Position numbers and translations under genes: made by a program
The notes under the pieces: model-generated
What the model saw: the letters and a program-made list of their open reading frames with translations, nothing else
Told to the model about the DNA's origin: nothing
Databases searched by the model: none
Source: Adenophora triphylla var. japonica
Lineage: Eukaryota > Streptophyta > Magnoliopsida > Asterales > Campanulaceae
Direction of reading: 5' to 3'
Assembly (NCBI GenBank): GCA_022495995.1
Contig: JAFEMH010002456.1
Location: 1-64,000, forward strand
DNA length: 64,000 nucleotides
Part shown: one piece after another, positions 21,660 through 33,400 of the stretch
How the letters are laid out: each line of letters starts with the position of its first letter
Numbering within the stretch: position 1 is the first letter of the stretch

Positions 21660-22866
21660 CGCCGAGGTCGGTGGTGATAAGGGACGTGGTGGCGTCTGGG
21701 TGGCCGTATAGGTCGGTGATAAGGACGTGGTGGCGTCGGGGTGGCCGTATAGGTCGGTGATAAGGACGTGGTGGCGTCTGGGTGGCCGTATAGGTCGGTG
21801 ATAAGGGCGTGGTGGCGTCTAGGTGGCCGTATAGGTCGGTGATAAGGACGTGGTGGCGTCGGGGTGGCCGTATAGGTCGGTGATAAGGACGTGGTGGCGT
21901 CGGGGTGGCCGTATAGGTCGGTGATAAGGGCGTGGTGGCGTCTGGGTGGCCGTATAGGTCGGTGATAAGGACGTGGTGGCGTCGGGGTGGCCGTATAGGT
22001 CGGTGATAAGGACGTGGTGGCGTCAGGGGTGGCCGTATAGGTCGGTGATAAGGAGCGTGGTGGCGTCGGGGTGGCCGTATAGGTTGGTGATAAGGACGTG
22101 GTGGCGTCGGGGTGGCCGCATAGGTCGGTGATAAGGACGTGGTGGCGTCCGGTGGCCGTATAGGTTGGTGATAAGGACGTGGTGGCGTCACAGGGGTGGA
22201 CCGCATAGGTCGGTGATAAGGACGTGGTGGCGTCGGGGTGGCCGCATAGGTCGGTGATAAGGACGTGGTGGCGTCTGGGTGGCCGTATAGGTCGGTGATA
22301 AGGACGTGGTGGCGTCACGGGGTGGCCGTATAGGTCGGTGATAAGGGCGTGGTGGCGTCGGGGTGATCGTATAGGTCGGTGATAAGGACGTGGTGGCGTC
22401 AGGGGTGGCCGTATAGGTCGGTGATAAGGGCGTGGTGGCGTCAGGGGTGACCGTATAGGTCGGTGATAAGGACGTGGTGGCGTCTGGTGGCCGTATAGGT
22501 CGGTGATAAGGGACGTGGTGGCGTCGGGGTGGCCGTATAGGTCGGTGATAAGGACGTGGTGGCGTCAGGGTGGCCGTATAGGTCGGTGATAAGGACGTGG
22601 TGGCGTCGGGGTGGCCGTATAGGTCGGTGATAAGGGCGTGGTGGCGTCAGGTGGCCGTATAGGTCGGTGATAAGGACGTGGTGGCGTCAGGGGTGACCGC
22701 ATGGAGTCGGTGATAAGGACGTGGTGGCGTCCTGGGTGACCGTATAGGTCGGTGATAAGGACGTGGTGGCGTCCGGGGTGACCGCATAGGTCGGTGATAA
22801 GGACGTGGTGGCGTCCGGGGTGACCGCATAGGTCGGTGTGAGGACGTGGTGGCGTCCTGGGATGGA
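21660..22866. repeat. 41-bp minisatellite, about 29 copies (element B)
   Basis: The unit contains GGTGGCCGTATAGGTCGGTG then ATAAGGACGTGGTGGCGTC. Units differ mainly at one place after GGCGTC (CGGGG, CTGGG, CAGGGG, CACGGGG, CCGGGG). Long minus-strand ORFs of Pro/His/Tyr/Arg repeats here are artefacts. Confidence 0.93.
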
Positions 22867-24240
22867 AATTTTACGATTTTCCTAATCGGGTGGTTTAAGG
22901 CCTTCCGGGCCGGAGATAGTTGTGAGGACTCGAATCGTCTTCTGATCGTCTTCTAGCCGCAGGTGTGGAGGCGTGGCTGCCTTGTGATTCGAGAGGCGTA
23001 GATGCCATTTGTGTTTTTGCATGTTGATGTAGAAGGTCGGACTTACGATGACTGCCGGTGCTTGAGCTGCCGTTGAAGTGGGCAAGGATGATGGCCGATG
23101 ATTGCTTCATCATTTGGCGTTTTGGGAGGCGCTTCGTGCCTTGGGACTTGTACTCGGAGGTGTTGGCTCCTTCGCGTGCTTGTTTTGCCGTTGAGTGAAT
23201 GATGGTCGGTGCTGGGGATATGCAGTCTTGTATGACTTCCCTTTGACTTGTTGGGGGAGGAGCTCGGGCTTACTTTGATGGCCGATGGTTGATTTGCCGT
23301 TGAAGTGGGCGAAGTTCGGGCTTACATCGGCCCGGTGCTTGAATTGCTGAGGATGCATGACCTGCATGGGCCTCTTCTGTTGGGAAGATGAATTCGGACC
23401 TTCGGTGGTTGAGTTGTCGTTGAGCGTTTAGGGCGTCTTGTGCCTTGATATTCGTCTTTGGGAGGTGTTGGCTCCTTCTTGAATTGCCGTTGGAGTGGGC
23501 GAGATCGGTCTTACGTTTGATGGCCGATGGTTGATTTGCCGTTGAAGTGGCGAGATTCGGGCTTACATCGGCTAGGTGCTTGAATTCTGAGGATGCATGA
23601 CCACTGTATGGGCCTCTTACATTGGGAAGATGGTCGGACCTTCGGTGGTTGAGTTGTCGTTGAGCGTTTAGGGCGTCTTGTGCCTTGATATTCGTGCTGG
23701 GAGGTGTTGGCTCCTTCTTGAATTGCCGTTGGAGTGGGCGAGGATCGGTCTTACGTTTGATGGCCGATGGTTGATTTGCCGTTGAAGTGGCGAAGTTGGG
23801 CTTACATCGGCTGCCGGTGCTTGAATTGCTTTGAGGATGCATGACCCTGTATGGGCCCTCTTACGTTGGGAAGATGAGTCGGACCTTCGGATGGTTGAGT
23901 TGTCGTTGAGCGTTTGGGGGCGTCTTGTGCCTTGATATTCGTGCTGGGAGGTGTTGGCTCCTTCTTGAATTGCCGTTGGAGTGGGCGAGGATCGGTCTTA
24001 CGTTTGATGGCCGATGGTTGATTTGCCGTTGAAGTGGGCGAAGTTCGGGCTTACATCTGACTGCCGAGGATTGAATTGCCGTTTGAAGTGGGCGAGGTCC
24101 GGTCTTACGCTGACGGCCGGTGGTTGATTTGCCGTTGAAGTGGGCGAGGTCCGGTCTTACGCTTGACGGCCGGTGGTTGATTTGCCGTTGAAGTGGGCGA
24201 GGTTCGGTCTTACGCTTGACGGCCGGGGATTGATTTGAAG
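22867..24240. repeat. Higher-order repeat region of element B
   Basis: Blocks built around GGTTGATTTGCCGTTGAAGT and GGGCGAAGTTCGGGCTTAC recur many times. Between about 23380 and 23950 a longer unit of roughly 240 bp (with GTTGAGTTGTCGTTGAGCG) repeats three times. The right part decays into short units. No credible gene was found. Confidence 0.8.
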
Positions 24241-24344
24241 GGTTAGGGACCATTCTGCACTTGGATTTGCTGAAAAAGGCCTTAGGACAGCCAGGGGCAA
24301 AGTTTGTAAGGGCAGAAAAGTCATTTGGGCACCCCTTGCAAAGA

Positions 24345-24389
24345 GGTCCGTACGGACCAACCTGGGTTGCAAAGAGGTCCGTACGGACC
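24345..24389. promoter_or_regulatory. Palindrome pair upstream of antisense gene B (element B)
   Basis: GGTCCGTACGGACC at 24345-24358 and 24376-24389, each in the frame TTGCAAAGA...AA. The pair ends 145 bp before the ATG at 24534. The 17-bp spacer matches the close pair in the LTR (21049/21080). Confidence 0.75.
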
Positions 24390-24533
24390 AAGTTGATTTA
24401 CGGTTCCCAATTTTGACCGGGCGTTAAAGCCGAGGCTCCTTCACTTCTTCTTCTTCGGTTACGAAAGCAGTAGAGAGAGAGGAAAACCTCCATTTTGCAC
24501 CAAAATCTTCCATTTTCCTTTGATTTGCTCGCA

Positions 24534-27297
24534 ATGGCGGAGGGATCTCGAAGGAGCCGTAGACAGCCGATCGGGAAGTGGTTGAGCGGCGAATGGAGCT
24601 TGAAAGGAATTGGACCTCGTTCGTTCCGTCTTCGAAGCACCCGGATGTTTTGTATCCGAATCCGGAGGTGCATAACCGTCGCTCCATGAACGTTGGGGAG
24701 GTAAGAAATGCATTCGTTTTGATTCCCTGCTCGAATTTTTGAATGCTAGAACTAGGTTTTAGTTTTTCGCATTTTTGAATTATTTTATGCCTTTTTGTGA
24801 AATTCTTGATGAATTGTTGAAAATGGACATGTAAAAATTGTGGGTATGTGTATTTTGTGCAGAAATGTGTAGATTAGCTCTTATTTGTGAAAATAAAGTG
24901 CCTATCTAGTGAATTTGCATGCTTTGGTGTTTTGTACCGTATGCTATTTATGTATGTACATTATGAGAAAAATTATCGTGTAGTGATAATTTTTGTGCAA
25001 AAATGTGACATGTGCCGTGTTTTGTGACGGGTTATATGTGAAAGTGTGTGCCGTGTTGGGACGGATTTTCTTTTGAGAATGTGCTATGTAGTGTGTGCCG
25101 TGTTTTTGGGTGACGGACTTTGTGGGGAAAATATGTGCGATTTGGGACGGACTTTCTTTTGAAAATGTGTCGTGTAGGGTTTAATCCCCCCCCCTTTTTT
25201 CTTTTGAGAAAATGTGTACAGTGTGTGCCGTGTTTTTGTGACGGACTGCATGGGAAAAATTATATGCATGATATATGTGAAAATTATGTGCATTGTGTGC
25301 CGTGTTTTGTGACGGGTTATATGGAAAAATTATATGTGCAATATGTGCCGTGTTTTGTGACGGGTTATATGTGCCTTTATATTAAATCTTGTGATTGACG
25401 TACCTTTGCTTTGTGTTTACTGCGGGATCTTTGGAGCTTACGGCCAAGGAAAGGCGAAGAGGATGAAGACTTCGGGGATCGCTCGAGGCATTGTGGAAGC
25501 TATGGCGGCGGATGCACGATATTTCCGTGGGCGGTAGGCCGAGTCCCGGAGGTTGGTTTATGCTTTGGCCTAGGTGTGTTCGTTGAGAACACAGGCTGGA
25601 GTGTCGACACGAGGAAGAACAAGAGTGTCTTCTGGGCCTTTCGAGTGCGGTGGGATACCACCCACACCTTCCACACGAGTGGGCGAGGTGGCGGTGACGC
25701 CCACCGATTTTGCTTTGCTATTACCGGGCTCTCCTTGAGGGGGCTGTGAGGTGGAGAGACATGATCTCGGATGATGTCTTGCCAGAAATTGCTGGGCTTT
25801 GAGCCTCGTCCTCGCGAGGGCACAGGGATCTTGTACAGCGACGTAGAGATGAGGATCACGGCCGTGTATTGGGGCCTACATCAGAGTACCGGCCGGGTGG
25901 CAGCGGAGCGGTTGGCGCGCTCCTTCTTGTGGTATGCACTGTCCGAGACTTTGTTCTCGAACCACGCGACCGCGGCTCCCTTTGCTCTGTTGGAGAGCTT
26001 GGCCCGTCTGGATAGTGCGCGACATTGCTTGGGCGAGGCGAGCTTGGCCGAGCTCTACTTTTCTCTGGACCGGTTTAGCCGGGGGTGGCCAATTCGTTGG
26101 CTGCTTTGATTTTGCTCTGGAGGTATGAGTTTATTCTTTGTTTTGATTTAGCAACTTGTCGTTTCTCCATTTTTTTTTTTTTCTTGAGCTCTTCTCTGCT
26201 TTTGTCGCGAGTGTGGTTTTATGAGGTCTTTCGGTGCTTCCCATGGGATAGAGATCACAGGGGCATTGCTTTGCGTATCTGCTATGCTCATTTGGGCTCG
26301 TACGGCCGGGGAGGAGGAGGACCCGGCGGGTAAGCTCACCATTGCCTACGGGGAGGTGCGGGAGCGTTTGGAGCGAGATAGCCGTGAGGGTTTCGTCTTG
26401 TTCCCATGGGCTCGGTATGAGGGTGATGAGTTTGAGGAGCTCAGGAGTGACGGCGCGGCGGAAGATCTTTGCGGGGCTTGACTTGCGACGCCATGTATGC
26501 GGGAGCGAGTCTTACAGCGGCATGGCCGGGTGTGCTTCCCGTTGCTCAGGGACCCTCCGTTTGGGATGTTTGACTCCGGGATATGGATGTCTTTGGATTT
26601 TGAGAGGTACCTTGGCGGTGTGGGTGCCGAGGAGTTTATTTTGTTTGGTGAGGAGTACGAGACCTTCGTTAGGAGGAAGGCGAGGACGCCCAGTGCTGGC
26701 GCGGGAGAGAGAGGGCGCCGCGAGCTCCCGAGAGGTTCCGATGCGGGGCCGGATTTCACTTATGTCCGTGGGGACGGATCGCGGAGGAGGGTGTGCATGC
26801 CCGTTCGGAGCGAGCTCCTGCACTCTGAGTGGACCCCAAACGGATCGGTGAGTGTGCGACTCTTTTCCATCTTGGCATCTTTTACGTATTTTTTCTCTTT
26901 TTGTTGTTGAGTATCTTGCATTGATGAGCGTTTCTTTGGGCTGTTTGCTTGTGCGGAGTCCGGGGAGAGCCTATGATGCGGCGGCTCGCCGTTATGTGGC
27001 GATGAGATCCTTTGCTAAGAAGATGGCGTCGAAGATGTCTGCCGGTCTTCGCGTCGTATGCCGGCGTATGAGCCGATGCCTTCGAGGCATTCGGTGGATG
27101 TTCCTCCAGAGGCCGAGCCGGAGCCGCAGCGGGAGGGACCTTCGAGAGGGCGGCATAGCATGGATGCGGGGCGTCTTACGGAGGCTGCGGGGCCTTCGAG
27201 GGAGCAGCCCTTTTATCGGTTCATGCCTCCGCATGCCGCTCGAGTGAGGATTCTCGAGCCTTCTTTCTTCGACCCTTTCGCCGGATTTGATCCTTGA
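24534..27297 (+). pseudogene. Antisense gene B of element B, plant-mobile-domain-like
   Basis: On the strand opposite to gag-pol, the ATG at 24534 opens an exon ending GTTGGGGAG before donor GTAAGAAATG (24701). After a repeat-rich intron the second exon (about 25430-26120) carries RVRWDTTHTFH, then ITGLSL, AERLARSFLWYALSETLF and LAELYFSLDRFSRG, and ends FALE before GTATGAG. This matches the exon 2 end of gene B in C and E. Later exons (about 26280-26850 and 26960-27297) hold a hydrophilic part with YGEVRERLERD and FPWARYEGDEF and a Pro/Glu-rich tail. Several frame changes break it, many possibly sequence errors. Family: PMD-like by the WDTTHTFH block; function unknown. Confidence 0.65.
25012..25380. 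repeat. Intron repeat of antisense gene B (element B)
   Basis: About seven variable copies of TGTGCCGTGTTTTGTGACGG followed by a short AT-rich part. As in element C, the tandem repeat lies in the first intron of antisense gene B, with no sequence similarity to the C repeat. Confidence 0.75.
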
Positions 27298-27763
27298 TTA
27301 TTTTGAGTGGCGAGCTCAGGAGGGCTCGGTACTACGATGATGAGGGCGTGACGGGGCGAGTTCAGGATGCCCGATTTTTCTTTGGAGGATCTTGGCGAGG
27401 ATGATGATGACGAGGGCTCGATTAGTATTCATTTGCTTTCCCTCTTTTCATATCCCTCTCTCCTTTTTTTTTTTGTTTAGCAACGAGACATTTTGTACTG
27501 TAATAAAACACATGTATTTGCATGGCAAACGGTATTTTATTTTAAGATGTAATGTCATTTATTTTTGTGATTCCAGGAATTGTCCTAGAAATTGTTGCTA
27601 TTATTATTTTTATTTTTGTACATGCCACGTGGCGAGAGTGCGTTTGTGGGTAGTGTTGGTTTGCGGAAATGGCTTTGGCAGTGTTTGGGCTGTTTGGAGC
27701 AAGGTTTCTTGAGGCCGGTGGTTTTGTGCTTGTTTTACGGGAAATGGGCTCTGTTTGCAAGGA

Positions 27764-27837
27764 GGTCCGTACGGACATACTTAGCATGCAAAGAGGTCCG
27801 TACGGACCAACCTTGCTTTGGGAAGGACATAAATGTT
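27764..27837 (+). promoter_or_regulatory. Palindrome pair and TATA-like box before antisense gene A (element B)
   Basis: GGTCCGTACGGACA (27764-27777, last base changed) and GGTCCGTACGGACC (27795-27808) are followed by GACATAAATG at about 27828-27837, roughly 20 bp downstream. The ATG is at 27926. The spacing repeats that of the LTR promoter. Confidence 0.7.
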
Positions 27838-27925
27838 TTCCGATGTCTGGACTTTCTCCCATTCCCCATTTGCGGCCATTTTCGAGCTTTCTTCCCCATT
27901 TTCTCTAGGGACCTCCATTTTTGCC

Positions 27926-29452
27926 ATGGATTCTTCGTATGTTCCTAGGATTTTGCCGAGGCTTTCGCGGGAGAGGCAAGCACACTTCCTTGAGCGGTTG
28001 AAAATGTGGATGAGACGCCGTATGAGGCATCGAGACGGAGCTTTCGAGGTAAGGTTTCGTCTTTGCTCGGTTTGGTCTTTTAAGGAGTTGGTTCCTGATT
28101 GGGATTTGTTGCGGGCTGCGCGAAGTTGCAGGATGTTAGGAGGCACGTGTCTTGTTTCTCCTACAATGAAATGGTGCCCACTTTTGAGGATTTTCGGGCT
28201 TTGATTGGAGGGCCGGAGGTGGAGGCCATCTCGCTTCCTTTGGTTGGTGGTCTTTGCGGTGAGCGTGAAGCTTGCGGACTTTCTTCGTGCTTCGTTGGAA
28301 GAAGTGCGGGGCATGATCCTTGATTCGGGTCATATCGACATTTACGAGCTGCCGGAGCGGTTCATGGTTGATGATGAGTGACGTCTCTTGGGATGTATTT
28401 GCCTTGTGCGTGATGGCGACGCTTTTACAGTCGGCTCCCTTGGCATTTGTGATGGCGCTTTGCTAGATGTGGTAGGGCACTGCAGAGTGGAGAGGATATT
28501 GTCCCGTTGGTGTTGGGAGAGACTCTTCATGGTATCGGCCGTGCTGGCGGCGAGGGATCGTTTTATGAGAGGGAAGCCCCGCTTTGCTCACCTTGTGGGC
28601 TGCGAGAGAGACTCCGAGGCCATGCCCGAGGCTCAGGCGTCGTTTAGCCCGTGGTCATTTGCTCGCGACCTCTTGTGTTGGATATGGATCGGTCCGCACT
28701 TTGGGAGAGATGGATGGCACGGCTTGGTACGCATCGAGATCCGGTGGGTTCCGCCTTTGGAGGATTGAGACCGGGAGGATCTTGCGAGGAAGGGTCTACG
28801 TTGTCGAGTTCCAGGTTTGTCTTGGTCACTCCTTCTATGTTCCGTCGCTTGTTTCCGGCGGTTTGGGATGAAGCGAGGAGCCTTTGTTGGGGTGGGATGA
28901 CCTTGCTACTTTGCGGAGATAGCTCCTCTTTGTATGGCGGCTCCAGGTGCCTTCTTGTATTGTACGAGGGTATGGAGGTATTCCGCTTTCCCTCTGTGGT
29001 ACTCCTTAGGCGTCGGGAGAGTGTCGTGTTGACGACTCGATGTATCGGCTTTGGTATGAGTAGCGTGTTGGGCGATCCCAGTGGTCTTGGAAAGCGAGGC
29101 GTGCGACGGTGCAGGACCGGTTGCCGTAGCGGCTATTGCCTTAGGAGTGCCGGCACAGTCGACCCTTTGGATGTGACGGGAGACGCTTTGTTTGACTACG
29201 AGACTAGAGTTGGCCAGGCGACGGGGAGAGGTCCTCTTTTACGGGCTTCGCGAGGAGGAGATCCGAGCCGAAGCACGGGCGAATGAAGCCACGAGAGCTC
29301 TTGGATTATTTGACTCTACGGGAGGACCCCGGATCTCGGGCGAGAGACGCAGAGTTGGTTCACGTGGAGCGAAAGAAGACTCGCCGGGGACGAGGGAAGA
29401 AAGGAAAGAAGGGCGAGGGGACAAGCGCAGATGGCGCGGAATGACCTCCTAG
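27926..29452 (+). pseudogene. Antisense gene A of element B, DUF7745-like
   Basis: The ATG at 27926 gives a short N-terminus with LPRLSRERQAHFLERL, then VWSFKELVPDWDLLRA and, after a frame change, FSYNEMVPTFEDFRALIGGP, the same two signature blocks as in C and E. Further frames give VPLVLGETLHGI-type and hydrophobic segments, and a highly charged C-terminal part (about 29190-29440) ending KKTRRGRGKKGKKGEG, which matches the basic tail of gene A in C. At least five frame changes occur. The gene lies immediately after antisense gene B and before the post-pol hairpin, the same position as in C and E. Function unknown; a nucleic-acid-binding tail is an inference from charge only. Confidence 0.68.
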
Positions 29453-29460
29453 GTATCCAT

Positions 29461-30171
29461 TCATTGCACTGCAAACACATTATTAGTTAAATGTATTAAA
29501 GTTTGTCTTTTAGCATGTTGTGAACTTGAGAGTAGACCGTGCTTGAACTCATCAAGAAATGTTGTAACCGTTAGTGATTTGTGATTTACTTTTAAAGCTT
29601 TGTCGAGACGCAAGATCTCTTGTTTGCCTTTGCTTACATTGTGCCCTTTGTTGGCGTCCATCTTTGGACTTTTACATTGCATTTGCGGGCCCAAAAAGGC
29701 TGATGTCCCGAGCCATGGCGGCAATCCCCTTTCTTGAGGCTTTGTGCTTGGTGAGAGGTTGAATGCTCCCTTGACAAGTTGCTTCGACGGTCTTTTCGTA
29801 GCTTCCTTGCCGCTCGTTGGCGTCGGGCTCTTGACCTCGGTTTCGCAGCTTCTGCTTGAGCTTCTTTTGTTTTTTTTTTTATTGTTGTTTTTTTTTTTTT
29901 TTGTGAGCCCTTGCTCGAGCTCTTTTTTTTTTTTTTTTTGAAGCGCGTGAGGGCGAAGACAAGCTCCCTGGCTTGGGAAGCGGACATGAGTCGGTCGTTT
30001 GATGCTTTGAGTGACCCTCGGATGTCCTTTGATGTTGCCGCCGTCGTTTGACTTGGTCAAGGTGGCTGGCAGGGCGTGTTCTTGAAAAGTGCGGAGCTTG
30101 ATGGAGGTCTTGATTGACATTCAAACTTTTGACTTTTTGTGTATTTTTAGACCAGGACCAATTAAGGTTGC
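29461..30171. other. Spacer between antisense gene A and pol of element B
   Basis: Holds poly-T runs (29869-29900, 29921-29940) and no convincing gene. Apparent Lys-rich ORFs on the minus strand come from these homopolymers. Confidence 0.5.
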
Positions 30172-30208
30172 CTCACGTTCCCCGGACTAGAGGGCTCAGT
30201 CTGCGTAG
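30172..30208 (-). other. Post-pol hairpin of element B
   Basis: On the minus strand CTACGCAGACTGAGCCCTCT leads to GGGGAACGTGAG, an imperfect copy of the post-pol hairpin of C and E (one stem mismatch). It lies 44 bp after the end of pol. Confidence 0.6.
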
Positions 30209-30251
30209 TTCGACACTACATGGGTGCCAAGAGATGCACGGTTGTTCTTCT

Positions 30252-31404
30252 TTAGGCGAAGTATCTGCGAAGTTTGCTTCGTTGGGGATTCATGAAGGGA
30301 TTGCCGTCTAGGTGCATTAGCTTCATGGCGCCTCCGGAGAAGATCTTTTGAACCACGAAAGGGCCGATCCATGTGGGTTCCCATTTTCCCGGTGGGTTGG
30401 TTCGAGTGGGAGGCTTTTCTTTGAGTACAAGGTCACCTTCCACGATGTCTCGGGATTTGACTTTCTTGTCGAAAGCTCTAGCCATCCTGCTTTGATAGGC
30501 TCGGACGTGTTCCATGGCCTTTAGTCGTCGCTCGTCTAGCGAGCCAATTCATCATGTCGGCCGGAGCCATTCGACTTCGTTGATGTCATTTTCCAGCGGC
30601 ACTCGGAGTGAGGAATTTCTAGCTCGATGGGAAGGGCTGCCTTCCATCCCGTATGTCGGGGCAAATGGGGTTTCTCCCGTGGTACATTACGGCGATGTGC
30701 GGTAGCCCCTGAGTGCAAGGTGCGGTTCTCGGGCCAATCTCGTCCTCGGGTGGTCATTTTTCGGATGATCCGTTCGAGGGTTTTGTTCTTTGCTTCCACG
30801 GCGCCGTTTGTTTGTGGCCGGTAGGGAGAAGATTTGTGGCGTGTGATCTTGAATTCAGCCGGACGATCTGTCGAATTCTCCTTCGAAGTGTGAGCCGTTG
30901 TACGATATGACCTCATTTGGGATGCCGTATCGGCGTATGATGCTTTCCTTGAGGAAATGTGCGACCTTCTTGGAGGTGAGTACCTTGTAGGACTTGGCTT
31001 CGACCCATTTGGTGAAGTAGTCGATGGCTACTAAGATGAACTCGTGGCCAGATTCTTTGCTGGCGGAGCGATTTTCCGATGACGTCAATTCCCCAGTGGC
31101 GAAAGGGCCAAGGTGTAGTCATGCGGTAGAGATCGTGGGGCGGCGAGATGATTGAGGTTGGAGAACCGGGTGGCACTTGTCGCGGCTTCGGACAAAGTGG
31201 ATGCAATCCTCCATGGAGATCCGGTAGTAGCCCATCCCGAGAATGATTTGCATCGGGGCTCGGGCGTTCATGTGGGGACCGCAAGCCCCATTGTGGACTT
31301 CGTTCATGAACTTGTTCGCTTCTTCTTGGGCGACGCGGCGTAGGAGTGGCCCGTAGTAGCGTTTCTTGTATAACATGTCCCAGGGATGACGAAGTGAGAG
31401 GCAA
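30252..31404 (-). pseudogene. Element B integrase
   Basis: The C-terminal part (30515-30252) is intact in one frame, with MEHVRAYQSRMARAFDKKV, GKWEPTWIGPFVVQKIF and SKLRRYFA at the end. The core is spread over frames at 30536-31088: VAIDYFTKWVEAKSYKVL, ISYNGSHFEGEFD (Asn-Gly preserved; the usual Asp is Tyr as read), SPYRPQTNGAVEAKNKT with the catalytic Glu, and WGIDVIGK at about 31100. The zinc region (HNGACGPHMNARAPMQI) is near 31270. The sequence is close to integrase of element C. It would catalyse cDNA insertion if intact. Multiple frame changes block translation. Confidence 0.82.
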
Positions 31405-32650
31405 GGCGTTTTAGGGCCATGATGCTCTTGGTTTTGACCCCTCCTGTGTTGCCCTTCCTTGTTCATGAAGGCGGTTTCCCGTTCTTGAGGTATTGGAAGA
31501 TCTTGATTGTACCGTGGCTCATTGACGGGCTTAGGTTTCAGTTCGATCTCACAACAAGAGGCGAGGAATTTCCTTTCGTCCAGGCTTTGAAGGGTTTGAT
31601 TGCTTTTCCTTCGGGGATTTCCTGAGAGGCCGAGGTGGCTAAGGCATCCGTGCAAACTGTTTCGGTCTCTTGGCAAGTAATGGAAGGTGACCTCTTCGGG
31701 TGTGTGATGAGGTCCTCTATGCGAGGCATGGTATTTTTGCAAGCCCGGGTCTATGGTTTTCCACTGTTGGAGACTTGGTTGATGATCAAGGCCGAGTCCC
31801 CATAAACTTCGAGTTTCTGGACATTCCTCTCGAGTGCGGCTTGTAGTCCGGCCCGAAGCGAGCTTCATATTCGGCGGCATTGTTGGTTACCTCGAAATTG
31901 AGCTTTATAGCAATGGGGTGTGCTCGTCTTTGGGATCCACCAAGAGCATACCGATGCCGTTTCCTTTTGGTTGGCTGCTCCGTCGAAGAACAGTTGCCAT
32001 CGATTTTCACCTTCGATTGCGAAGATTCCCTCGTCTGGAAATTGTGGTTCGGGGCCTCGAGCCTCGTCGGTTGGGAAATCGGCCGGTTGTTCGGCCATGG
32101 CCCGTCCCTTGATTGATTTTTGGTTTACGTACTTGATGTCAAATTCCGCCGGAAGAAGAAAGACCATTTGGCGAGCCTCATTGACAGAGATGGTTTGTCG
32201 AAGAGGTACTTGGCCCAGGTCCATTTTGGAAACCAAGTGTACTGTGTGCGGCTTGCATGTAGTGCCGTAGTTTCCCAACAACCCATACCAGAGCTGCCGC
32301 AGGTTTTCTCGAGGGCTGAGTAATTGAGTTATTTGCCTTGAAACTTTCGGCGGCGAAGTAGATGGCGTTTTCGACCCGTGACTCTTTCTTTTCTTGACGG
32401 AGCATGGCTCCAGCTGCGGTGTCGGTCACGTGATTAGGTATAGCAACGGTGGCTTTTCCTCGTGGGGAGGACGGAGAATCGGAGGACTCACAAGGTATGC
32501 TTTTATTTTTCAAAGGCATCTTGGCATTCGAGTTCCATTCGATGTCGGCGTTCTTCTTCATCGGCTTGAAGATTGGCTCGCACATAGAGGTCGGTTGGTT
32601 GATGAGCGGGCGATATATTGCGGGCGGCCGCATGAAGCTTTTCACCTGCT
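31405..32650 (-). pseudogene. Element B RNase H and archaeal-type RNase H
   Basis: Reading leftwards from 32650: VENAIYFAAESFKANNS and ALVWVVGKLRHYMQ (RT-linked RNase H), FLLPAEFDIKYVNQKS, then WQLFFDGAANQKE and FEVTNNAAEYEA (archaeal-type RNase H), and FHYLPRDRNS near 31690. The order is that of C and E. Both nucleases act on RNA:DNA hybrids during cDNA synthesis. Frames change about every 200 bp. Confidence 0.8.
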
Positions 32651-33400
32651 ACATTTGCGAGTTTGCGGTGGTCTCATTTCGATAATAGCTTTGATCTTTT
32701 GAGGATCCACCTCGATGCCCCTCTCGGTGACCATGTATCCCAAAACCTTGCCTCATTTGGCTTGAATGTGCATTTGGCGGGGGTTAAGCCTCATTGAGTG
32801 TTTTCGGAGGCGATTGAAGAATTTTCTCGGGTACGTGACGAGGTGTTGTCTGTCGATCCCTTTGAGTGAATCGATCATGTCATCGACGTACACTTCGATC
32901 TCTTTGTGGATCATATCGTGGAAAGAGGGCGGTTCTTTGCCGTTGGTAAGAGTAGCCCGGCGTTCTTTAGTCCGAACGGCATTGCGTAGCGATAGGTTCC
33001 CCGGGGGTTGTGAAAGCTGTCTTTTCTTGGTCTTCTTCGGCCATGCTTGATTTGATTGTCAGCAGAAACCGTCCACGAAGGACTTGACTTCTTTGAAATT
33101 GGGTGCGTGTAGTGTACACCAACATGTCGATATTGGGTAGTGGAAAATCGTCCTTGGGACTTGCTTGTTGAGATCTCGGAAGTCACGCAACGGCGTACTT
33201 TTCCATTGGCCTTGGTGACCAGTGACAATATTGGAGAGCCATGTGGGGTACTCGATCACCCACGATGAAGCCGACGCGAGCATTTTTTCGATCTCCTCTT
33301 TGACTTGTAAAGACCATTCGGCTTGATTCGGGCGTAGCTTTTGCTTGATGGGCTTAGCCTCGCGGGATTTAAGGGAATCCGGTGCTCTACAATGTTAGGA
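32640..33400 (-). pseudogene. Element B reverse transcriptase
   Basis: VIEYPTWLSNIVT, FRDLNK, KSFVDGF, HDMIHKEIEVYVDD (YVDD codons at 32890-32879), then VLGYMVTERGIEVDPQKIKAIIE and SPPILRPP all appear in the expected order, in changing frames. This is the palm and thumb of a Tat-type RT. As read, it cannot be translated through, but the catalytic motif is intact. Confidence 0.85.

Noticed and set aside
21404..22829. Long minus-strand ORFs of Pro/His/Tyr/Arg repeats (up to 304 codons)
   Set aside because: They are translations of the 41-bp minisatellite in several frames; because 41 is not a multiple of three, reading frames stay open only through repeat bias.
23110..24391. Minus-strand ORFs of 176 and 190 codons with Gln/Asn/His repeats
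   Set aside because: They follow the higher-order repeats of B and include translations of the palindrome (VRTDLFA); not conserved outside the repeats.
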